64,000 nucleotides of DNA, from positions 1 through 64,000 of the forward strand of contig CANJYB010000005.1 in NCBI GenBank assembly GCA_947479085.1, written 5' to 3'. This DNA is from Bacteroidota bacterium. Lineage in GTDB: Bacteria > Bacteroidota > Bacteroidia > 2-12-FULL-35-15. This document shows positions 50,985 to 59,085 of the stretch, one piece after another (the stretch's first letter is position 1; each line of letters starts with the position of its first letter). The notes beneath the pieces are model-generated. The model was given only the letters and a program-made list of their open reading frames with translations. It did no database searches and was not told the DNA's origin. Made by a program: the position numbers and the translations under genes.

Positions 50985-53288
50985 TTAATGTTGTATCACC
51001 AGTTTCTTTATAAGCGAACCTGATTTAATACTTCCATCGGTTTTAATTTCTGATACTTTGCAAAAGTACATGCCTGCAGCAAAGTTCTGCGTATTAATAG
51101 TAAATGTATTGGTTGTTGTTTTTTCAGAAATAATTTTTTGCCCCATCACATTTGAAAGTTCTATAGTATAACCGACTGCTGCAATATCATTATTTATTTT
51201 TATAGTAATAATATCATTTGCAGGATTAGGAAATAAATTAAAGGTCCAGGTAAATTTGTTTGCAACCTCATTAATTCCATTTAAAGAGGACACTCCTTTG
51301 TAATAGGTAACTCCACCTTCATAATTTCCTAATGCCATATCCAGCAACCCGTCATTATCAATATCCGCAACATTGGGTGCAGTGCGTGTTCCCTGAAAAA
51401 TTCCAAGAAAGGTAGAATCCACCTGGTTAAAATATCCGGAAAGATTACTATCAATACTGTCGTAAAGACGAACATGTCCACCATCGTCTCCTACCAGCAT
51501 TTTTGTAATTCCACCTTCTTTAAAAACACAAGGATAACTATACCCCCAGATGTGGTAAACTTCTTTTACATTAACGTGACCAAAGTAATTAGTAACAGAA
51601 TCAAATAATGGAACAGTTTCCGTTCCTGTACCGGCATGATGAAGGTACAAGAGTTTCCCATTACTTCCTCCAATTACAAGATCTTTTTTCCCATCCCCAT
51701 CTATATCCACAAGCTGAGGTGCAGCAGTGTATCCCACATCAATATAATGATTCAACGTGTTTCTTAAATTTGGCATTGATAAAGCAAACTGTGCTGTTCC
51801 ACCAGCGGGAGCAATATTTTGAAAATAATGAATCTTACCCTGGTCACTTCCTACAATCATATCAGCATCACCATCTCCGTCCAGGTCGCCAAATGTTGGT
51901 ATCATATTTACAAGGGTTAGCTGGCTCATGTTATCATAATCACGGGTTATCAATTCAAATTTGGGTTGAGCAGTTGTACCTGTATTATGAAACTGTGCTA
52001 TTTGATTTCCATGATGAGTAGTGTCATAATAATTGGCATTGCCAATAAATAAATCCTGCAACCCATCATTATCATAATCAAAGAAAACAGGATAAGCACC
52101 TTCTCCTACATCTATCATACTGTCCTGTAAAAAATTACTTTGTTGAAACTGGAAACTTGGAAAACTATTTGTCCCTACATTTTTATAATACAATACACTG
52201 TTAAAATTTTCAGATTGATTGGGAACATTAGGGCTTACCATTATATCGTTGATGCCATCATTATTTACATCTACCTTAAAAGCGCAAGGCATTAATGCCA
52301 AATCAACAGCAGGGCCGGTTCCGTTATTTAAAGGAAAATCAACATCATTTGCAACAAAGTTGCAAAGCAACGGGCTACCACCGTTTGTAATCATAGATAA
52401 GGTATTGAAATATATATTTCCGATTATTATTTCTTTATCAGCATCACCATCCAAATCCATACATAATTCGCAGTTGCCTGCATGGCGGTCTGTAGACCTG
52501 TTTCCTTCCGGATTATTATCTACCTGAATACCCGGATTTAAAACATTGTTAGCACAGGTATCATTTAAAATAAAAACATTGGATATAGGGCTTTCGCTTC
52601 CAAATCCCCATCCACGGTTTTTCATTTTAAACTTTAAACTGTCGCAAGTATGAAAGTCTTCCTGACTCTGGTTTTGATGGTATTCAAGACAGGAACCATT
52701 AATGGCAAATGTGATGATGTCTACATCGCCATCGTTATCAATATCAGAAATAGAAGGAATATCAACAGAAGTAACAAATAAATTAATTGGATTGTTAAAA
52801 GGTGGATTGGCATCAGGATTAAAAACTGAACGGAGAAGAGTGTCTACTAATTCGAACTGCAAACCAAATTGAGTAGTAGAAACATTTTTGTATACTTTAA
52901 TTCCTCCACCCAAATCGGCAAAACTAAAAATATCTTCTTTCCCATCACAGTTGTAATCAGCCAGAAGCACCCAATCATGAAGGTAGGGAAAAAAGTTTTC
53001 CCACTCAGGGGCATAACTGTAATTAGCTGCACCGGCTATTCCATTATTTACAAAAGTTCGTATTTTATTTCCTGTACGGTCAAATATAAAAAGGTCTTTT
53101 ACCCCATCCATATTCAAATCAATATTGGAAGCCTGGATAAAATTTAATCCTCCTGCCCATGGAAATTTGATAAAGTTTCCATTTATGTTTACCTGAATAT
53201 CATCGTTTCTTTGAAAATAAGGTTGAGCTGAAACAACTAAAGAGGAAAAGGAAATTACAACTATAAAAAGAATCCTTAAAATTTTCAT
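50985..53288 (-). CDS. FG-GAP/VCBS-repeat secreted T9SS protein, 767 aa
   Basis: Signal peptide at the start chosen here (MKILRILFIVVISFSSLVVSA, ATG at 53288); the frame extends upstream to 53387 but has no signal. The body contains multiple FG-GAP-like repeats of the form D-x-D-x-D-G-x-x-D (DLNMDGVKDLFIFD, DYNCDGKEDIFSFAD, DIDNDGDVDIITFA, DLDGDGDADMIVGSD, DIDGDGKKDLVIGG, DIDNDGLLDMALGN), which bind calcium in known members. The C-terminus is a sorting domain (WTFNLFPNPANDIITIKINN, IELSNVMGQKIISE, AAGMYFCKVSEIKTDGSI, LIKKLVIQH). Probably a surface adhesin or exported matrix protein. Function unknown. Confidence 0.88.
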   Translation of the reverse strand: MKILRILFIVVISFSSLVVSAQPYFQRNDDIQVNINGNFIKFPWAGGLNFIQASNIDLNMDGVKDLFIFDRTGNKIRTFVNNGIAGAANYSYAPEWENFFPYLHDWVLLADYNCDGKEDIFSFADLGGGIKVYKNVSTTQFGLQFELVDTLLRSVFNPDANPPFNNPINLFVTSVDIPSISDIDNDGDVDIITFAINGSCLEYHQNQSQEDFHTCDSLKFKMKNRGWGFGSESPISNVFILNDTCANNVLNPGIQVDNNPEGNRSTDRHAGNCELCMDLDGDADKEIIIGNIYFNTLSMITNGGSPLLCNFVANDVDFPLNNGTGPAVDLALMPCAFKVDVNNDGINDIMVSPNVPNQSENFNSVLYYKNVGTNSFPSFQFQQSNFLQDSMIDVGEGAYPVFFDYDNDGLQDLFIGNANYYDTTHHGNQIAQFHNTGTTAQPKFELITRDYDNMSQLTLVNMIPTFGDLDGDGDADMIVGSDQGKIHYFQNIAPAGGTAQFALSMPNLRNTLNHYIDVGYTAAPQLVDIDGDGKKDLVIGGSNGKLLYLHHAGTGTETVPLFDSVTNYFGHVNVKEVYHIWGYSYPCVFKEGGITKMLVGDDGGHVRLYDSIDSNLSGYFNQVDSTFLGIFQGTRTAPNVADIDNDGLLDMALGNYEGGVTYYKGVSSLNGINEVANKFTWTFNLFPNPANDIITIKINNDIAAVGYTIELSNVMGQKIISEKTTTNTFTINTQNFAAGMYFCKVSEIKTDGSIKSGSLIKKLVIQH

Positions 53289-53359
53289 TTGCTTATTTAA
53301 TTTATATGCAAAGCTAAGTAAATATTTTCGATAATAATTGGTTGTTTTGAAGCCGGAAA

Positions 53360-53776
53360 TTATTCGCCTTTCATTTTGGCTTTCCATGTTTCAGGAATAA
53401 GAATACTTTGATTGGTCCGGTAATTAAAACAAACAATAATTGCAAGACCTTTGGCAGCTTCTACTTCTTCACCGTTCACCATTCTAACAATTGAACAATT
53501 CATATCAAAACTCTTGGAACCTATTCGTGAAACCCAGGTGTAAACAAACACTTTATCCTCCAGCAAAATGGGCTGTTTATATTCTATCTCTATTTTGGCA
53601 AGAATAACACCTTCGTTATCCCAGTCTATTTTAATGTCGTCACCGGAAAGGGCATTAAAATAATCTACCCTGGCCAGTTCGAAATAAGTAACATGGTTGG
53701 CATTGTTTACATGGCCTAAACGGTCGATGTCTTTGAAGCGAATTTGAATGGGTGTTTTTTGTTTGAATGGGTTCAT
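53360..53776 (-). CDS. Acyl-CoA thioesterase (4HBT/YbgC type), 138 aa
   Basis: Hot-dog fold thioesterase. The pattern IQIRFKDIDRLGHVNNANHVTYFELARVDYFNAL is the YbgC/4HBT N-terminus, with the catalytic Asp in FKDIDRLGHVNN. It then shows KIEIEYKQPILLEDKVFVYTWVSRIGSKSF and IVRMVNGEEVEAAKGLAIIVCF. It hydrolyses acyl-CoA or acyl-carrier thioesters. It overlaps the longer upstream form of the FG-GAP ORF but not its chosen start. No close neighbours suggest a pathway. Confidence 0.92.
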   Translation of the reverse strand: MNPFKQKTPIQIRFKDIDRLGHVNNANHVTYFELARVDYFNALSGDDIKIDWDNEGVILAKIEIEYKQPILLEDKVFVYTWVSRIGSKSFDMNCSIVRMVNGEEVEAAKGLAIIVCFNYRTNQSILIPETWKAKMKGE

Positions 53777-53847
53777 TGAGTACGGATAACAAATTAATAC
53801 GAATTTACGAATTACGAATCTTTACAAATTTACAAATAAAAAAATAG

Positions 53848-53938
53848 AACCGCAGAGAAAAGGGAGGAAAGGCAGAGAGCCGCTGAGTATATTCTCTCAG
53901 CGGCTCTCTGCGTTTTTTTCTCTGCGCCCTCTGCGGTT
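53848..53938. repeat. Large imperfect inverted repeat
   Basis: A perfect 16-bp inner stem (GCAGAGAGCCGCTGAG with its complement, 53872-53887 and 53896-53911) inside an outer stem AACCGCAGAG/CTCTGCGGTT (53848-53857 and 53929-53938). The sequence resembles the GCAGAG-rich motif in the 172-bp repeat at the window start. Confidence 0.8.
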
Positions 53939-53943
53939 AATTT

Positions 53944-54051
53944 TTACTCTTTTACAAATTTCTTTCTTATTATTTGATTGTTGTCACCCCGAATAAGGCC
54001 TACTTCAATAAAATAAATTCCTTTGTTCAGCCCGCTTACATCTAAAGTAAC
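53944..54051 (-). pseudogene. Out-of-frame T9SS sorting-domain end of the 54005 gene
   Basis: Read in the other minus-strand frame, just downstream of the heptamer array, the sequence encodes VTLDVSGLNKGIYFIEVG then LIRGDNNQIIRKKFVKE and a stop at 53944-53946. This is the missing last part of the sorting domain of the protein at 54005-55660. Loss of one 7-bp repeat copy would join it in frame. Confidence 0.8.
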
Positions 54052-55660
54052 GTCCGATGTCCGATGTCCGATGTCCGATGTCCGATGACTGCACCATCTC
54101 TCCAAGTACATTATATATATGTATGGTTTCGATTGTTGAATTGTTCCCGTACGTGCGGGATTGAATTGTTAATTGGGTAGTAGCGGGGTTGGGGGAGATG
54201 GTTATTTCAGCTTTTGATTTTAATGGTTCTGCTACTCCTGTAAATGAGCATGGAAGATTTAATTTTGCTAAATAAGCAAGTTCAACAGCATTAGAATTAA
54301 CTAAAGTATCACTACCAATTATAAATTGAGATGTATAAAAATCTCCTGATAAAAAAAGATGACAATTATTATCAATTATCATAGGGGCATCATCGTCTCC
54401 TCCTCCATTATTAACTTGCCCCCAAATAGCTGTACCGTTCGAATCGTATTCAATAAGATATGAATTATCTTCATCGGGGTTATTCATATTAAGAGAAATA
54501 GTTCCAAAATTAATAACGCCCGAATTGCCTCCCGAAACCATGAATACATTTCCATTATTGTCGGCAGCTAATCCCCAGGGTCCAAAAAACGAACAGGAGC
54601 ATTGACCTTGTCTTGTCCAAAGTAAAGTTCCAGATGTATCGTATTTATATAAAGTAGGAAAGCTTGAATTACCTGAATTAGTTATTACCCTGTCAGCAAG
54701 AAATATTTCTCCCGCGTTATTAACACTTATATAACCATCCTGATTCTGATAAGTAGCAGTACCAATACTTCTTGCCCAAATTTCTCCACCATTTTGATCA
54801 AGTTTTACTATAAAATCATCGGTATGGCCTATTTTAATTAAATTGGTGGTACCGAAATTTATTGAAGGAGAATTAAAATTACCCATAAAATAAACATTGC
54901 CCAAATTGTCTGTAGCTATGGCATCACTAATATCATTACTAATACCACCTGCTGATTTTGCCCATAGTCCATTTCCGGAAGAATCTAATTTAACTACAAA
55001 AACTTTATCTCCAAAAGTAGTGTTAGTTACTGTTATAGATCCAAAGGACAGCGATGGTGACATAAAAAATCCTGTAATAAAAATATTTCCATTTGGGTCA
55101 GTAGCTATTGCTTCCGGTGAGTCAAAGGAGCTTCCACCAAACGTTTTAACCCATAAGGTATTTCCGGATGAATTAAATTTGGCAAGAAAAATATCGGCAG
55201 TACCAGCACTTGTAAGATGAAAAGTATCAATAGTTTCATTAGTCGCAAAACCAAAACGACCTGTAACGTATATATTTCCAGCTTGGTCCGTGGCTATATA
55301 TGGATAATACCCAGAAAACCCTTTCGCCCAAAGTAAAGCACCTGCCTGATTATACTTTGCTAAGTAATTATTCAGGTGATTAAATGTATCGTGACAAACA
55401 AGAGAAGTTGTACCAAATTGAGCAGTATCAGAAAAAACACCTGCTACATATATATTATTACTCCCATCTAAAGCAATGCTCATTCCCTCTTGAATTATTT
55501 GATTACTCCCACTACCAAATGCCTGTTCCGCCCATTGCCATGTTGGAACTTGGGCACTTAAACTTATATATGCAGATACAAGAAATAAAGTGGTAATTAC
55601 CCTCTTTCTCCATTTTGTCGGGATTTTGTTTATGATTATTTTATTTATTTTACCTAGCAT
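54005..55660 (-). CDS. Beta-propeller (SBBP-type) secreted protein with sorting domain cut by frameshift, 551 aa
   Basis: Signal-peptide-like N-terminus (WRKRVITTLFLVSAYISLSAQ), then a repetitive propeller with motifs such as NIYVAGVFSDTAQFG, NIYVTGRFGFAT, NIFITGFFMSPSL and NVYFMGNFNSPSINFG, as in SBBP-repeat proteins. A sorting domain begins at ITISPNPATTQLTIQSRTYG and IYNVLGEMVQSSD. In this sequence the heptamer array shifts the frame, and the product ends RYFRCKRAEQRNLFY, without the last strands. It would then be exported by Sec but not recognised by T9SS. In the other frame the domain continues to 53944. Candidate for phase variation. Confidence 0.82.
   Translation of the reverse strand: MLGKINKIIINKIPTKWRKRVITTLFLVSAYISLSAQVPTWQWAEQAFGSGSNQIIQEGMSIALDGSNNIYVAGVFSDTAQFGTTSLVCHDTFNHLNNYLAKYNQAGALLWAKGFSGYYPYIATDQAGNIYVTGRFGFATNETIDTFHLTSAGTADIFLAKFNSSGNTLWVKTFGGSSFDSPEAIATDPNGNIFITGFFMSPSLSFGSITVTNTTFGDKVFVVKLDSSGNGLWAKSAGGISNDISDAIATDNLGNVYFMGNFNSPSINFGTTNLIKIGHTDDFIVKLDQNGGEIWARSIGTATYQNQDGYISVNNAGEIFLADRVITNSGNSSFPTLYKYDTSGTLLWTRQGQCSCSFFGPWGLAADNNGNVFMVSGGNSGVINFGTISLNMNNPDEDNSYLIEYDSNGTAIWGQVNNGGGDDDAPMIIDNNCHLFLSGDFYTSQFIIGSDTLVNSNAVELAYLAKLNLPCSFTGVAEPLKSKAEITISPNPATTQLTIQSRTYGNNSTIETIHIYNVLGEMVQSSDIGHRTSDIGRYFRCKRAEQRNLFY
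54052..54086. repeat. Five-copy heptanucleotide repeat in a sorting-domain linker
   Basis: GTCCGAT occurs five times in tandem on the plus strand. On the coding (minus) strand it gives ATCGGAC repeats. 37 bases separate the in-frame codon CAG from the first codon of the sorting-domain end, which is 1 modulo 3; one copy fewer (30) or two more (51) would restore the frame. Confidence 0.92.
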
Positions 55661-55833
55661 GTTTTCTCTTTACTTTTGTAATGCCTATAGTGTAAATAAT
55701 AATAATGTGTAAATTCTTTTCATTATTATATAAATTTATTTCTCCCACAAATCTAATCTTAATTTTACTCTCCCACCTTATCTTTCATTAAAAAATAAAA
55801 ACCACTATGGAAGGACAAATAATGCAAATATTG

Positions 55834-55841
55834 TATCTTTG
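55834..55841 (+). promoter_or_regulatory. -7 box for the winged-helix protein gene
   Basis: TATCTTTG, 18 bases before the ATG at 55860. No convincing -33 TTG at the expected distance. Confidence 0.4.
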
Positions 55842-55859
55842 AAATAAAATATAAATACG

Positions 55860-56816
55860 ATGGCTGAAAAAATCATCCTGAATCATGAAAAAATTACGTT
55901 CATTATGCTAAAGCACTTGATGCTTTTGAAGGACAAAAAGGCATTTGTCAGTCATTATTCCGATATTACTTCGTTTGAAGAACTGGTAAATGGAAAAATA
56001 AATGAGAATAATGCTTTGGATGGAGATGCTGACAGAAATATCAACGGCATATTTAAAAAGAAAAATGCCGTTGAAAGTTCTGACAGTGGCATAATTGAAA
56101 ATAAAGATGCCGATGATAAATCGGACAACGGCTCAATAACTTCCGGGTATGCCTCTGACATATCTGACAGCGACACAAATAAAAACAAAGGCGCCATTGT
56201 TATAAATGACAAAGGCGTAAATCAAAACAAAAATGCCGTTGATAGTGGGAGTAACAGCATAAAAGCAGACTTTTATTCGTTATTAAAAGTCAGAAACGAG
56301 CCCATAGCACATCAATTGGTGTATGAAGTTTTTGAACAGGAGCTGATAACAGCCATGGAAGGGTTTTCGAAAACCGACAACGGGCAACATTCGTTGTATT
56401 CCTTTTATCAAAACTTTATCAAAACCCTGGATGAAATCAATATGCATGATGAAAGAACAAACCCCCGGCAGGTAACGTTAAATATGGAAGAAACACATTA
56501 CCTGCCCGGGCAAATAACTGTGGAGGGCACAGCCATGATAAAATTGAGGCATGAATTGCAAAAATTATTTCCTCCAAGGATAGCTCGAATAATTGCAAAA
56601 TCTATAGCAGGCGAATTGGCGAACCTGCATAACCATGGAAAAGCATCGGGCAGCGATTTGCGCAAATGGTCCGGACTGTCCAAGTCGGGCTTTTCGAAGC
56701 ATTTACCCAAATTGCAAAGCATGGGTTTTATCATCAGACAACCTCCGCGAATGTACGTGCTCACCGAAAAATCAAAACTGCTTTTGCTAAAAGCATTTGG
56801 TGTGCCGAAGAAGTAA
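55860..56816 (+). CDS. Winged-helix-domain protein with low-complexity linker, 318 aa
   Basis: N-terminal part (residues 1-40) is helical. Residues about 45-135 are a low-complexity region with imperfectly repeated units such as FKKKNAVESSDSGIIENKDA, NKNKGAIVINDKGVNQNKNAVDSGSNS. Residues 140-235 have another helical segment with SLYSFYQNFIKTLDEIN. The C-terminal 75 residues look like a winged helix-turn-helix: NLHNHGKASGSDLRKW, SGLSKSGFSKHLPKLQSMGFIIR, MYVLTEKSKLLLLKAF. It may be a transcription regulator, but I do not recognise a family. The linker is compositionally unlike the rest. Flanked by a MITE-like repeat. Confidence 0.65.
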   Translation: MAEKIILNHEKITFIMLKHLMLLKDKKAFVSHYSDITSFEELVNGKINENNALDGDADRNINGIFKKKNAVESSDSGIIENKDADDKSDNGSITSGYASDISDSDTNKNKGAIVINDKGVNQNKNAVDSGSNSIKADFYSLLKVRNEPIAHQLVYEVFEQELITAMEGFSKTDNGQHSLYSFYQNFIKTLDEINMHDERTNPRQVTLNMEETHYLPGQITVEGTAMIKLRHELQKLFPPRIARIIAKSIAGELANLHNHGKASGSDLRKWSGLSKSGFSKHLPKLQSMGFIIRQPPRMYVLTEKSKLLLLKAFGVPKK

Positions 56817-56827
56817 TAACGCAGGCC

Positions 56828-57084
56828 ACCCCTGTCAGGGTTCCAAACCAAGGGTGTCCGAAACCTTGTAAACCCTTGTTATATATCGTCCCTACGGGAC
56901 TTTTAAATTATTTTTATTTTCTTTTCTACCGATATTTTGCCCCTAACGGGGCATATAGCCATACTTGTTTTGTCCCGTAGGGACTAAATATCGGTAGGAA
57001 TAATTGCCCAACCAGCTCTCAAAGTCCCGTAGGGACAACATATTCCATGTTTCGGACACCCTTAGTTCCAAACCCTGACAGGGG
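56828..57084. mobile_element. MITE-like element with long inverted ends
   Basis: Inverted ends at 56828-56864 and 57049-57084 carry ACCCCTGTCAGGGTT and AAGGGTGTCCGAAAC, identical in both arms apart from a 7-8 base middle block that reads in opposite orientations. Inside are CGTCCCTACGGGACTTT, CTACCGATATTTTGCCCC and GTCCCGTAGGGACT blocks, themselves partly inverted (TCGGTAG near 56990, CCGATAT near 56926). It has no ORF. It lies between two convergent genes and may act as a bidirectional terminator or be a small non-autonomous element. Confidence 0.75.
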
Positions 57085-57097
57085 TATACGTAACACG

Positions 57098-57139
57098 AAA
57101 TCTGAAATTTGGAATTTGAAATTTGAAATTTGGAATTTT
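57098..57139. repeat. Six-copy heptanucleotide array next to a stop codon
   Basis: Units AAATCTG, AAATTTG, GAATTTG, AAATTTG, AAATTTG, GAATTTT. It is directly adjacent to the stop codon (CTA, 57140-57142) of the minus-strand sugar-nucleotide gene. Confidence 0.85.
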
Positions 57140-59026
57140 CTAATCCAACTCCACATACACGGAATTATTGCTCTTAAATTCAGGTACTAATTCCTTCATT
57201 TTCTTTACAATTGATTTATTATTTTGCTTTTCAAAAAGAAGTATTAATTCGGAAATAGAATTGGAAACAGTTGCGAAATCATACTCTTTTACTTTGGCAA
57301 TTAATATTTGTTTATGATGTGTTGGCAATGTGTTTTCATGGTCTGCCAAAAGTTCTTCAAATAGTTTTTCCCCGGGACGTAAACCTGTATAAATAATACG
57401 AATGTCTTTATCGAGGACTAAACCGGAAAGCTTAATCATCTTCACAGCAAGGTCGTAAATCTTTACAGATTCTCCCATATCGAAAATAAAAATCTCACCA
57501 CCTTTTCCCATTGCACCTGCTTCCAGAACCAACTGGCATGCCTCAGGAATAGTCATAAAATAACGGGTAATATCAGGGTGAGTAATGGTGATGGGACCAC
57601 CTGTTTCTATCTGCTGCCGGAAACGGGGAATGACCGAACCACTTGAACCAAGCACATTTCCAAACCGTGTAGTAATGAATCGGGTGTTTGATTTTTTATT
57701 TAAAGATTGGGTGTACATTTCGGCAATGCGTTTACTGGCCCCCATCACATTGGTGGGGTTAACAGCCTTATCAGTACTCACCATTACAAATTTCTCTACC
57801 TTATATTCAACAGATAAATCGGCAATGGTTTTTGTTCCAAGCACATTGGTTAAAACAGATTCGGATGGATTGTTCTCCATCATTGGCACGTGTTTGTATG
57901 CAGCCGAGTGAAAAACAATCTGTGGATGAAAAGTTTGGAATACATTTTCCATCCGTTCCTTATTCCTGATATCGCCCATCACCACCTCGTACCGCAGCTG
58001 ACTGTATTTATCATGCAGTTCCATTTCCATGTCATATAATGGAGATTCGGCCTGGTCGAGCAATACAATTTTTTCAGGGTTGAAACGAATTAACTGGCGA
58101 ACAATTTCGCTGCCAATGCTTCCGGCAGCACCTGTAACCAATATTACTTTGCCCGATAATTGTTTTTGAATATCCTCTTTATCGAGTTGTATGGGATCAC
58201 GCTCCAGCAATTCTTCAATCTGTACTTTTTTAATCTGCTTGAAACTTAATTCACCATTAATCCAGTTGGTAACCGGGGGAACGTTTAATACTTTGGTATT
58301 ATGGTTCAGGCAAATGTCCACAATCATTTGTTTTTTGGCAGGAGCAAGATTTTGAATGGAAATAATCAGATTGGAAACATCATGATGTTGCAATAATTCA
58401 TCCAGTTTTTCTATTCCATAAATAGTTACTCCCTCTAATTTCTTTTCCTGCTTTTTAGTATCGTCATCTATAAAGGCAAGTACTTTGTATTTAGTGCCGG
58501 CATCCCTGTCCAGTGTTCGCTTGGTTATTATTCCCGATTCTCCTGCTCCGAAAATGATAACGCTGCGTTTATCTTTATTAGGGTTGGTCAGTTCGAGGTA
58601 GAGCGCTTTGAACATTACCCGTAAACTTATCATCAAAAAAGTGGTGGCCATGTAATCAATGATGATGATTGAAAACGGGATAGGAAATTTTTTGTTGATG
58701 AAATAATAAGAAATAAAATCGATGAGACAGAAAACGACACTGCCAATGGAAATGACAATAAAAATACGTTGAGCATCTTTTGAACTCGTATATTTTACTA
58801 TGCCCTGATAGGTTTTTGAAAAGTAAAAACTAAAAGCACGAATAAATAAGATTATCCCGAAAACGAGCGGAAAAGCACCTATTTCGTTTGGAGGAATAGA
58901 GAAATTAAAACGAACCAGGTAAGCAAGAACTATGGAAAACAAACAAATGCCAAGGTCGATGAAAAAGATAATCCATCTCGGCATATTGCGTTGAAAAAGA
59001 CAGTCGATAGGTTTCATTGCGTTCAA
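57140..59026 (-). CDS. Nucleotide-sugar 4,6-dehydratase, membrane type (CapD/WbpM/FlaA1-like), 628 aa
   Basis: Four N-terminal transmembrane helices (residues about 15-130), then a first nucleotide-binding domain with VIIFGAGESGIITKRTL, and a C-terminal SDR domain with GKVILVTGAAGSIGSEIVRQL, FHSAAYKHVPMMENNPSE, and the catalytic STDKAVNPTNVMGASKRIAE segment. GDIRNKERM and TRFGNVLGSSGSVIPRF match this group. It makes a 4-keto-6-deoxy sugar nucleotide from UDP-GlcNAc or a related donor, for surface polysaccharide. It is divergent from a glycosyltransferase gene. Confidence 0.93.
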   Translation of the reverse strand: MNAMKPIDCLFQRNMPRWIIFFIDLGICLFSIVLAYLVRFNFSIPPNEIGAFPLVFGIILFIRAFSFYFSKTYQGIVKYTSSKDAQRIFIVISIGSVVFCLIDFISYYFINKKFPIPFSIIIIDYMATTFLMISLRVMFKALYLELTNPNKDKRSVIIFGAGESGIITKRTLDRDAGTKYKVLAFIDDDTKKQEKKLEGVTIYGIEKLDELLQHHDVSNLIISIQNLAPAKKQMIVDICLNHNTKVLNVPPVTNWINGELSFKQIKKVQIEELLERDPIQLDKEDIQKQLSGKVILVTGAAGSIGSEIVRQLIRFNPEKIVLLDQAESPLYDMEMELHDKYSQLRYEVVMGDIRNKERMENVFQTFHPQIVFHSAAYKHVPMMENNPSESVLTNVLGTKTIADLSVEYKVEKFVMVSTDKAVNPTNVMGASKRIAEMYTQSLNKKSNTRFITTRFGNVLGSSGSVIPRFRQQIETGGPITITHPDITRYFMTIPEACQLVLEAGAMGKGGEIFIFDMGESVKIYDLAVKMIKLSGLVLDKDIRIIYTGLRPGEKLFEELLADHENTLPTHHKQILIAKVKEYDFATVSNSISELILLFEKQNNKSIVKKMKELVPEFKSNNSVYVELD

Positions 59027-59041
59027 AGATATAAAAATTGA

Positions 59042-59070
59042 TTGCTACTCGCACTTACTTTTTATCTTTG
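59042..59070 (+). promoter_or_regulatory. Promoter of the glycosyltransferase gene
   Basis: TTG at 59042-59044 and TATCTTTG at 59063-59070, 18 bases apart, agree with the Bacteroidota -33/-7 pattern. The ATG is at 59086. Confidence 0.65.
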
Positions 59071-59085
59071 CACGCAATTAAATAT

